Assembly (NCBI GenBank): GCA_033439795.1
Contig: JAUTDP010000008.1
Coordinates: 2,170,001-2,234,000, forward strand
DNA from: Sordaria brevicollis
Taxonomy: Eukaryota > Ascomycota > Sordariomycetes > Sordariales > Sordariaceae
Direction of reading: 5' to 3'
Length of the DNA stretch: 64,000 nt
Shown: piece by piece, positions 38,401 through 47,736 of the stretch
Position numbering within the stretch: position 1 is the stretch's first letter
Layout: each line of letters opens with the position of its first letter
Program-made: the position numbers and the translations under genes
Notes under the pieces: model-generated
Seen by the model: only the letters and a program-made list of their open reading frames with translations
What the model was told of the DNA's origin: nothing
Database searches by the model: none

Positions 38401-40030
38401 AGGACGGAGATATCGTTTTTTTAAAACCGGGCTATCCTTTCTTTATAAAAAATGGCCTTATTTATAACCAATAGGTAGATAAGATAAAAATACTTTACGT
38501 CCCCTTTAAATAAATTAAAATAATATTAGAAGTAATTTATAACGATAAATATCATTTTGGTTATAATCGTATAATATACGAATTTTAAAATCTATCCTTT
38601 GTAAATAAAATTCGGCTAGTAAAATAATATTTAGAATACTATCCGGTATATTAATTTAATTAGACCGACCGATAGCCGATTATTAAAAACTATTAATTAA
38701 TTAAATTAGAAGAAGTTTTCCCTATAAGAATTATCTCCCTTAATTTTATTATCGGATTCCCTAAAATCTCTTTAAAAGATATTCCGTAATAAATATTTAA
38801 TTACGATACTTTTAATTCCTTTATACTTATTATTAATAAAACGTTAAAAAGAATTTTATTTATTCCTAGTTATAAAACCTATATTGTTATAGAATAGGGA
38901 ATTATTACCGTCCGGTTATTCTTCCTATACGATTAGGGTTTTCCGATTAGTATTATTTCCGACCGAGATCGAAAATTCACTTCCTAATTCTAGAAAGGTA
39001 TATAGACCGCTATAAGTATAAAACTTCTAATAATTATCGTTTATTACCTTTTTGGTAACGGTGTAGCCGAATATAAAAATTAGATAATTAAAATCGCTAT
39101 TTATTTTCATGCTTTTACCTATAAATTGGGATATAATTGGCTTTTGATTATCCCCTCCCTATAATAGAATTTTAATAGCGCGTTTATTAAGAATATTAAG
39201 ACTTCCCTGTATAAATACCTCTTTGGTTATAAGCTATGAAGCCCCCTTAATATTAATATTTAAATATAAGATAAATATAAGTTCGAAAATAATCCCGCCG
39301 TCCGAGATTATTTTCGTTAAGAAGCTTAATTTACTATAGACTTTATTGTTATTAATGTAAAAATTCGATACGACGCTTCCCACCGGTAATTAGAATTTTA
39401 GGTAGGGGATTACGTATTCTTAAAATTCTATTATAGTTACTACCTCCTTAGTCGTCCGTTACGTAAGACTTCGTAGTAACGTTCTAGATTATTTAAGGTC
39501 TTCGAGAGGGTTAGTCGCTTAGCGTATCGATTTAATTTGCTACGAAATATAAAAATATACCCTATTATTTTTATTATATACCTCTTATTTATATTAAAGG
39601 ATGAAGATCCCTTTAGCCGATTAATACTTCCTTTAAATCCTATAGAGGATTCTTAAAGTAATTTTAACGATGACGATGGAACCCGCGGTAAAAGGTACGA
39701 GTTTGAGAAGATTGCTAGTTATAAATAGGTTGATGGTAAGTTGTAGTATTATGTGAAATAGAAAGGTTATGGGTATTATTTGAATAATTGGAAGGATATG
39801 GAGGATTTAGATTAGGTAAAGGATTTAATTAAGGATTATTGGAGGTATTACCCCGATAAGTGAAAGAAAGGCGCCCCGCGGTCCTATGTGGATAGATAGT
39901 AAAAGGTTCGCTTCGTAGACGAGAAGGATTAGAAGGATAGAAGACGTTCCTCGAGACGGAAGTGAGGCTATTCCCGTTTGAAGATATTTTTATTAAGTAT
40001 ATTTCTATTAAGGATAATGGTATTCCTCTT
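35451..40030 (+). pseudogene. Chromovirus pol (protease, RT, RNase H, integrase, chromodomain), RIP-inactivated
   Basis: A single plus frame can be followed. Open sequence at 36549-36770 leads into RT, with FKGCLVIDLRIFNSFI near 36.95 kb. The catalytic Y-x-DD box near 37248 now reads YINNI because both GAT codons became AAT. LKNLYFGYPS-like and LKAFE-YIG sequence (about 37.36-37.5 kb) is typical of gypsy RT, followed by RNase H. The integrase core reads SIISDRDRKFTS near 38.95 kb, then YYLFGNGVAEYKN near 39.05 kb. A GPY-like region with GDYVFLKFYYSYYLLSRPLR lies near 39.4 kb. The C-terminal chromodomain at 39696-39860 reads YEFEKIASYK...YYVK...GYGYYLNNWKDMEDL. Each internal stop sits at a conserved Gln or Trp. 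No frameshift was needed from RT to chromodomain. Confidence 0.85.
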
Positions 40031-40045
40031 TATGATGCCGGGATT

Positions 40046-40345
40046 TGATGCGGAAGTAAGGATTATATGTATATATATTAGATTTGTTAGATAGGAAGTA
40101 TGGTATGCTATGGGCGCTATGCTTTGGCAGGACCCGCCAGCCGGCAGATTGATAGGCGTATGCTTGGTAGGTGCCCGCCGGGCGTGGTCGAGGACCTACC
40201 TTGAATTGCACGTTATTTAATGGTCGGGTTGAATCCTTGAAAAGGATTCCCGCGGGCGCCAGCCTGCGGCTCCCTTCTTCCTTTTATCATCATCTTCTTT
40301 TTAATATTACAGATTGCTATAACGCATCGTGGTATTACCCTATCA
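40046..40345 (+). repeat. 3' LTR of the chromovirus
   Basis: 300 bp, starting TGATGCGGAAGTAAGG and ending CCCTATCA, then GTAAA. Aligned by eye with the 5' LTR there are no gaps and about 32 differences, all transitions. Changes occur in both copies. Confidence 0.92.
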
Positions 40346-40350
40346 GTAAA

Positions 40351-41515
40351 TATATACTATAAAAATCTTTATAAATCGGTTAATTATATTAAATATAATT
40401 TTATACGACGATATTATATTAAAGCGAATTAATATATTATATATACGAATTTATATAGAATTACTTTTAAAATAGATATTAAATAATTATAGGATAAAGG
40501 TACTCTTTTAAAGCGCGAACGAACTTATAATAATAAACGCTATAATAATAATTTTATTATAAATGTCCCATTATTTTTAGGGATTGAGTTTCTACCGGTA
40601 TAATTTTTATAATACGCGTTATTATATATATAATATTATAAATAGGGAAATTAAATTTAGCGCATATTAGGCTATAATTTTATAAATATTATAAAGCTAA
40701 GACCGAACCTAAATAATATTTAAAATATTTTTAATAATAGGATTATAAAATATATTATTAATATTATTAAATAATTCGGTAAGAAATTATTAGAAATTTA
40801 ATTAATATAAGAATACTTTAAATTCGGAATGGAGGGAAATTTTAAAGTACGTTTTAAATTGTATGTAAAATTAATATATTATATAAAATAAAATAGAATC
40901 CTTAAAGGAAAGGGGTTTAAAAGTATTAGAATTATTTTACTTTAAATATAAATAAATTCCGTAATTAGTAAATATTTACTATATAAACGGATATTGAAGG
41001 GCGAAAATAAGTAAATTAAAATATTTATTAAATTAGTATAAATTCAAATTACTTTAATATATAAATAGAAAAATAAAGTATTATCGCAAATTTAAACGAT
41101 ATAATCGGATTTAAATATAGATTTTATCGAGGGAATTCTAAATAAAAATAGATTTTTCGGATCCTAGTTCTAGTATAAAATCTTTATTAAATAATATATT
41201 ATATTTAATTTATAATTCGTCGGTTTATTATTTATTAAACTCGGTTTATATTATATACGACGATATAACGTATAGGTTTTAAATTTATAACGTTCGGATA
41301 AGGGAAGAAAGAATTGAAATTGGTTCGTCGATTTAAATTAATTAGTAGGATATAAATATATTAAAAATATTGGGAAGTAATAGCGGAGAAAATAAAATTA
41401 GTAAAAATATTATAATAATTGTAGATTATATATATTAAATATATTAGAAATTTTGGGGAAGTATTTTTATAGATTAGACCCTTTTATTTAAATTATATTT
41501 AGACTGCAGTAAACT
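40351..41515 (+). other. RIP-mutated DNA right of the chromovirus, partly coding-like
   Basis: Continuation of the interrupted element. Plus-strand reading gives YNNNFIINVPLFLGIEFLPV near 40.54-40.60 kb with RIP-type stops before it, then mostly AT-rich sequence without a recognisable domain. Probably a downstream exon of the gene cut by the chromovirus. Confidence 0.35.
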
Positions 41516-41561
41516 GCGTAGTTTGGAACCTACGGGTCTAAAAATAGTATAATATTTAATT
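41516..41561 (+). repeat. 46-bp direct repeat, right copy, with inverted repeat
   Basis: Right partner of 15400-15445. It also pairs with a nearby inverted segment: GAACCTACGGGTCTAAAAATAG at 41525 faces CTATTTAGACCCGTAAAGTTC at about 41581-41601, a potential stem-loop. Confidence 0.75.
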
Positions 41562-42379
41562 GGTGGGGGGGTGTATATCCCTATTTAGACCCGTAAAGTT
41601 CTAGCCGTAGCGCACGGAGGTTTAAGAGAATAAGACTATCCCGACTATGGTATGCATGCTATGGCTCGACATGGTCCAGATTTGGTCACTTGTGGTCACG
41701 TGCAGTATTACGTGGGTGCGCACGGACTAGGGTATGGGCTCGCGCCTATATATCCAGTCCTCCGCACACACTTCTCCCTTCCCTTCCTTCGTGCAACAAC
41801 ATATATCTTATCATATATTTAACGGTGCCAACGCTGTCCCTTAATAGTTATAATCCTTTATACAATATCCCGCTTAAAAAGAAGGTAAAAACTATAGTAA
41901 AGACTAATAAAAAACCAATTATTATATAATAATTATAATAAATATAGGAAATAATAATAGCCCAATAGGAAGAATACAAAATGGCGATAACTTCACTTAT
42001 ATAAATTACTAATATTATACCTTCGAATATTATACCTCCCCTTAATAATATAATTATATTTAATATTATACCTCCCCTTAAAATTATTCTTAATAATACT
42101 CTTAATATTAAATAGGTAGTTAAATAGAAGTAATTAAAAGCCGTTAAATATAATAAGCAAATTATTCGATTTTAATTACCTAATTAATATTTATTATTAT
42201 TATTTATAATATTATAAACCTTCTACAAATTTTCGTAATATAAAGTCTTATTATAAACGTATAGTTTTATAAACATGCCCTAAACGTACGGTCGTAAAAT
42301 GTAGTACAATGTTGCTAGGAAATGTTCATATAGTGCGGATTTATATAGGTACTAACATAGTAGAAAAATTAGATGCTAG
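41562..42379. other. GC-normal island and AT-rich right arm of the 30-kb block
   Basis: 41570-41830 is almost RIP-free, with repeated GGTCAC motifs and CCTATATATCC followed by a pyrimidine-rich CTTCTCCCTTCCC tract. This resembles a promoter or LTR-type start region. 41840-42250 is RIP-mutated, with short repeats of ATTATACCTCCCCTTAA. No gene recognised. Confidence 0.45.
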
Positions 42380-42439
42380 TCTAAAAGCGGTTAGAGACCG
42401 TCATTATATCGAGGGTAGGCCGTCATTTTAGCTGTCCCG
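42380..42439 (-). repeat. Right 60-bp terminal inverted repeat
   Basis: Inverted partner of 12509-12568, with the repeated CCGTCATT motifs in opposite orientation. It is followed at once by GTCTCTAT (42440-42447), the target duplication, and then by GC-normal host DNA. Confidence 0.9.
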
Positions 42440-42447
42440 GTCTCTAT

Positions 42448-43956
42448 TGGGCAACCTCGTCCAGACCCGCGGATGACTTGCAGCGGTAGATGCCGGCTTC
42501 AGAAACGGGGGTCTTTAGTGTGTTACTGCGTGATAAGACGAGGCGTCCAAAGACACTGAACCCGGTGCTGGAATCCTTCAAACCCGTATCGAGTCTAATC
42601 AAAGAAAATAAAATAAAATATCAAGGCAAACGAGCGGGGAAGCAAAGGTTAGAAGCCCACGCAGTACAGATACAGTGTACTGCCTCTGTATATGCCCGAT
42701 GCAGGAGTGATCAATAGCAGAAGCACAGGAGGCAGGAGGCATAAAGCATGTTGAGGGTCTAGCGAGTCGATAGCTTCCACCTGCTTCCACTCTCTGAAAT
42801 TTGATGGACGTGTGACCGGCGGTCTTCAGTCTCGATTGGAAATTATGCCTGATAGCTGGGCTGATGGCACTCGGGCAGAGTCCAGACCCAAATCGGGACC
42901 GAGGCGGGTATGGTTGGTGTTGGAATTGAACGAGGCAACGAGGCTCTGTTGACCTGCGCTTGGCGGCAGCAAGGTGGATTGGGCGAGAAAGGAAGGGAAA
43001 TAAGGATGGTCGGTCGACGGTCTAGAATGGCTTGGCTAGCAGGGCTTTTGCAGACTGAATGTGACAAACCGAAATTCGACAATGGACACAATAGCAAATC
43101 AATGGGGATACGACGGACTTCTTGTTTGAAAGGGACGGAAGGGATGGGATCGGACCCACGATGAATTTCAAAATCAGTTGAGTGAAACCACGCATCAAAA
43201 GATATCCAGTTGCAACAATGGAGGTAGGGAAGGAGGGGTCGTCGAATTTTGCTCATTCTTTCCTAGTGCGATTCCCTTTTGCGGGCGGGGCAGGGTTAAC
43301 AACTGACGATGCCGATTTTACACAAGGGATGACGTTCAACACCACGGGAAAGAACGACTGGAACTGGAAGGGACGCAAAGGGGAGAAGGGGTCACGGTGG
43401 AAATTGTTAGTGCTAGCGCCGATTGACCGATCATCTTCTCGGCCGGCAAACCACCCGTGACCGGACTGCATTCTCCCGATGGAAGCTTCCTTTCGAACTC
43501 GAGCACCTTCCTTTCCCCTTGATCGAAATTCTATCCCCAGGGTTCTCCGGCATCGTTGCCGTCTGGCGCTGGAGATGACATGCCTCTAGCCTGCGTGTCT
43601 CGTTGAACGTGGCAGTTCGGGGCCGCTTTATCCGCAACACCGGCCCGTACAACAGCCTGAACTCCCTAGGGCGCCCCAAAACCGGGCGAGTTGCCCCGCC
43701 ATCAACCCCATGGGGCCAAGTGGGAATGAGGGGAAACGGCGACTCCATCGCAGACGACGAGGGGCCCGAACGGACAGCTAGGCACCTATGAAACGAGTGT
43801 TTATGACCTTGGCCAGTTCGCCTCGATCTTGTCGTTTTGATTGTCCAATCTCTCATCGACAATCATTTGGAAGAGTTCTGATCAGTCCAGACCGAAAGAC
43901 ATCCGACCATCTCGTCAGTTCGCGTGGAGACAGAAATAAGCAGCAGAGCAGCAACA
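42448..43956 (+). promoter_or_regulatory. Upstream region of the D-xylose dehydrogenase gene
   Basis: GC-normal host DNA. ORFs on both strands (up to 143 codons) show no recognisable domain. It presumably holds the promoter and 5' UTR of the downstream gene; before the transposons arrived it was joined to the aldo-keto reductase promoter. Confidence 0.5.
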
Positions 43957-45297
43957 ATGGCGTCCAACAGCACCCCGTTCACCCTCAAGTGGGGTATCAT
44001 GGCAACTGGGTGGATTGCTGAGAGTGAGTTTCCCCCCATGAGCTCCACGAGAATCTGGACCACGATGGCATGAATGACAACGCAGCAAGCTGACCACAAC
44101 AACACCGTCTGATCAGCATTCACCCAGGATCTGCTCACCAATCCCGCCACTACTCGCGACGTTCACGATGTCCGCCACGAGGTGGTCGCCGCGGCCTCGT
44201 CTAGCTCCCAGCAGAGGGCCCAAGAGTTTCTCGTAAAGATCAAGGCCCCCAGTTCAGCCAAGGCCTACGGGTCCTACCACGAGCTCGTCGCCGACCCCGA
44301 AATCGATATCATCTATGTGGCCACCCCGCACAGCCATCACTTCCAGAATGCCATGTTGGCCCTTGAGGCCGGCAAGCACGTCTTGTGCGAAAAGGCCCTC
44401 ACAGTGACGGCCTCGCAGGCCCACAAGCTGGTCGAGAAAGCCAAGGAGAAGAATGTCTTCTTCATGGAGGCGGTCTGGACTCGCTATCAGCCCATTAGCA
44501 TCAAGGTTAGGGAGCTGATCCAGTCTGGAATCATTGGGCCCGTCTATCGCGTTGTTGGTACGTTATCAGTTGTCTCTATGCAGCGTGAGTGGCAATGATA
44601 TACTGACAGACTGACTGCAATAGCCGATTTGTCGGTCGGCAACGACAAGCCTGATGGCACTGTTAGCTTCGCGGACACGAACCGCATGGTCAACCCCGAC
44701 CTCGCTGGAGGCGCCCTTCTTGACCTCGGCATCTACTCGCTCACTTGGGTCTTCCAGACCATGTACCATCTGCAAAAAGAGAAAGAGAAGCCCAAGGTTG
44801 TGGCCGCCATCCAGAAATACCACACGGGTGCCGACGAGGCCACCAGCATTATCGTGCAGTGGCCGCAGCACAAGAGCCAGGGTATTGCCCTGACCTCTCT
44901 CCGGCTGGCTACCGGTGTGGACAGCGAAAACACAGCCGGACCGGCTATCCGGATTCAGGGTCCCGGCGGCGAGATCCACGTGACGGGTCCGGCGTACCGG
45001 CCACTGCAGTACAAGGTGATCCAAAAGGATGCCGGCGGCAAGATCGAGACGGTGGACTTTTCGATTCCCAAGGACCCCGAGCGGGACTGGGGTCACGGCA
45101 TGTTCTGGGAGGCCGACGAGTGCGCGCGCTGCATCCGGGACGGCAAGAAGGAAAGCGAGTCGCTGCCGTGGGAGGAAAGTCTTGTGATTATGGAGGTGAT
45201 GGATGAAGCGCTGAAGCAGGGCGGAGTGACGTATCCCGACCTGATCACGACTGATGTGTTTGATGCGCAAAGCCCGTTGAACACGGGCAAGAGGTAA
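43957..45297 (+). CDS. xyd1: NADP+-dependent D-xylose 1-dehydrogenase / dihydrodiol dehydrogenase family
   Basis: Gfo/Idh/MocA-family oxidoreductase. The close fungal relative oxidises D-xylose to xylono-lactone with NADP+; animal relatives are dimeric dihydrodiol dehydrogenases. Three exons: 43957-44023, 44117-44557 and 44624-45297. Introns of 93 and 66 nt have GTGAGT/CAG and GTACGT/TAG borders. The product is 393 aa, the normal family length. The Rossmann motif is at residues 12-22 (WGIMATGWIAE), YVATPHSHH at 89-97 and the CEKAL loop with Lys115. Later motifs are NPDLAGGALLDLGIYSLTW and FWEADECARC, and the C-terminus is SPLNTGKR-like. Start context is CAACAATGG. It stands divergent to the aldo-keto reductase gene across the transposon block. 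Activity on xylose is inferred from family resemblance; no secretion signal is seen. Confidence 0.9.
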
Positions 45298-47736
45298 AGT
45301 GATGGGTTCGGATCGGTTGGGGTAGGTAAAGGATGTCGTACTGGTCGTCAGCTGAAGTGCATACAAACAGCGCGCAGTGTGCAGCGCAGCATTGCAGCCG
45401 AACTCGAACTGCTGTTCATTAAACTGCGACGGTAGTCAACGTGGAGTTAATCGATGGGCAGAAGTGAGAACTGAGATCGGAGAATATTTCAATGTCGGAA
45501 AAGACGTCAACCAACGAGAAGCCTGTGATGGATGCACCCCCTAGTGTGTCAGCTGAAGCAGTACCGAGAGGTCACTCCATGTTCCCCTCATGTAGCGGGC
45601 TTGTACCTCACTGCTATGTCGTGCCAACGGAGCCGGAGTCCCCCTTGCTTGCGGGCACTGCAGTCATGTTGCAGGCCAACCTGGCCAGCGAGCGATGATG
45701 TAGCCTCACACAACCCTCAGGCACGTTCAGGCCCCCTCTCGTTCCTCTTCAGTCCACATCTCTGGGTCTGATCAGAGTCAGACTTGGTCCAACTCGGTCT
45801 GTAGAACGGTACACAGCAAGGTTGAACAGGTTTTACAGACCGGCAAATGTTACCGAGCGTACGAGGGGCTGTCGCCGGGAGATTCCGCGAGCTTTTTGAC
45901 GGCGGTTGTGATGAAGTTGAAGGAAACCTTCAAAGGCTGGCGCGGCTCTGGGAAAAATGGGATGCGGACGCCCGTCAGCCGCCGTCACTCCCTCAGCCCG
46001 TCATGCACAGACGTCACATTGGGGGTCGTCTTCCAATCTTTGGGGGTCATGTTGATATTCGGGTACCTATCGACTAGTGGATGCTATGGTAGGGGAGAAA
46101 ACCTCCATTCATGATGCCGGTCAGTGCAAACTTTTCAGCAAGACGTTCTTCCGTTCTCTCTCGAACAGCGAACTGGACCTCGTCAACGAACCACCGTATG
46201 TGAACTCACTAGACTAGGGACGGGAAGGCCCATGTCGACCCGTTTTACGTCACGAACTCCCCTCGGTCGTGGTGATGACATGGCTGTTTTTTCAGAACCC
46301 AACTACTGCAGGCTGCCAGCTCCGGGACCACTCAGATTGGGTCAATTGGTCTCAGTGCCCAATGGCTTCAGGGATGCAGTCAGCGTGGTAGGGACCTGAA
46401 GAGCGAACTCACCACAATTTGTTTCTCTCTCACCCAAACAGTTCTTGTTACGGAGGAAACGAGAAAGAGTGAGTGGACATTGGACAGACATTGCTTGATT
46501 CATTCAAAAACTCCACCGTTCGTGGGCGGCACTGCATCCTTGTGATCATGCATTGCATACGGAGAGGGCAGAACGGTAGCGGTGCCCGGGCGGTAGGTAG
46601 GTAGGCTGGCCCTAACTGTGGTAGCGGAAACGGTAGAAGTTGCCGTGGTGGAACCCTGTTAACGCTCCCCACTACATACTCTCTCTTTTCACGTCGTTGG
46701 AACTCTGAACCTCTCACACCTCGCCAAGTGCGTTTGTTTGTTGAAAATTCCCATCCTGGCCTCATCACCGTCTTTGCAACCCCCATCCCAACACATCCCC
46801 CCATTGTCCGGCTCATCATCCCCGGTGCGCCCTTAACACTATACGGACGGTCGCCGGAATTTCTGGAAGAGGGGACGAAGCGCGCCAGCACACGGCAAGG
46901 AGCCACCAGCCCTGCGACTCCTGCGCAGCTTCTGCAGCCTGCAAGTCGGCATCCAACCATTGAGACAGCCACTCCCCAACCGTCAGCGAGTTCGGCTTCA
47001 TATCCGGACCTCTCAGACATCGTGGTCTAGCCTGGATGTTCACTGCGCAAAAACTCAGCCTCGCTTAAACCAGCGGTCAAGTGTGTCGCGTTGAGAGACT
47101 TGTCTTGCACACGAGTCAACGTCCTCACCACCAGGAAGAGAGTCAAGAGTCAGACTGGAGATCTCAGACTCAGTCACCCAGATCTTAGACTCGGCTCTTC
47201 CTGTGTTCACTCTCAGTCAACAAGCCCTCGCCGAATGCGGGGTAACGGCCTAACTGTTTGAGCCAGAGCAGAAAAAACACAGCCCGGACAACGCAGCTTC
47301 CTGGACAACACAATACTCACAGCACCTCACTCACACCTCAGCACCAAAGCACAACACCTCACACCATTCTACTTTGCCTGGCCAGCTAAGCCCACCCGGC
47401 CCATTTGCCCGGCCTCCCCGACCCTCCACCCGCCTAGCCTGACTTTTCTTGCTGGCTCAGTTCACTCCTACCCACGCACTACTGCTCTAGTCTCAGGGGT
47501 AAATCCAGCTTGTCGGGAAGAAAAAAAGAGAATTCTTGCAGCCCAGTCGTTGAGTTGGGTATCATCAATTCGGAACTTCACCTTGGCACCGCCTTGTGCT
47601 TGCTTGCCTTGTCTTGCGTTGCCCCGAGTCCACTACCCCTGGCTATCACCAACTTTGCCAACAAAGCTCTCCTAGCAATCTGTGCGCATTGACGTTTCCT
47701 TGACCTTTGCTCCCAACATTGTCACTCCCTGGTAAG
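45298..47736. other. Intergenic region xyd1 to trm9
   Basis: About 2.4 kb with no recognisable gene. ORFs such as 46448-47020 (minus) are Pro/Arg-rich and lack domains. Direct-repeat-like AGACTCAG/CAGACT words occur at 47140-47210, and ACTCACACCTCAGCACC-type CA-rich DNA at 47310-47370, close to the presumed trm9 promoter and 5' UTR. Confidence 0.5.

Larger units (their letters stand above)
31666..40345 (+). mobile_element. 8.68-kb Ty3/gypsy chromovirus, RIP-mutated
   Basis: Two 300-bp LTRs (31666-31965 and 40046-40345) enclose an 8.08-kb interior. The 5-bp target duplication GTAAA is intact on both sides (31661-31665 and 40346-40350). Gene order is gag, protease region, reverse transcriptase, RNase H, integrase and chromodomain, which defines chromoviruses. 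The gag capsid and pol parts share one frame (codons starting at multiples of three), so a single polyprotein is likely. Dozens of RIP stops make it inactive. It is nested in already transposon-derived DNA. Confidence 0.92.
12509..42439 (+). mobile_element. 29.9-kb TIR-bounded block with MULE transposase and helicase genes
   Basis: The left end starts CGGGGCAGCTAAAATGACGG. The reverse complement of the right end starts CGGGACAGCTAAAATGACGG, and the two agree at 59 of 60 positions. Directly outside both ends is the 8-bp duplication GTCTCTAT, so the block behaves as one insertion, or as an element later enlarged by nested insertions. Contents from left to right: MULE-type transposase, a GC-normal island with a 46-bp repeat, RecQ-like helicase, SNF2-like helicase, unassigned coding-like DNA, a nested chromovirus, more coding-like DNA, the second 46-bp repeat and the right end. 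Everything except the ends and a few islands is saturated with RIP changes. Whether the helicase part is cargo of the MULE or a separate nested element is unresolved. Confidence 0.75.

Noticed and set aside
12509..42439. Maverick/Polinton or giant-virus-like element
   Set aside because: Size, TIRs and intergenic hairpins suggested it, but I found no family-B polymerase, capsid or retroviral-type integrase outside the nested chromovirus. The TIRs are only 60 bp and the duplication is 8 bp rather than 6.
12509..42439. Starship-type element with a tyrosine-recombinase captain
   Set aside because: No tyrosine recombinase was recognised near the left end, and Starships lack long perfect TIRs with an 8-bp duplication; a MULE-like transposase is there instead.
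46448..47020. 190-codon minus-strand ORF upstream of trm9
   Set aside because: Overlaps an equally open plus-strand ORF, has Pro/Arg/Ser-rich composition and no domain; it most likely lies in promoter and 5' UTR DNA.
47707..47736. Longer trm9 start at 47707
   Set aside because: The codon is TTG; the first ATG in frame is at 47737.
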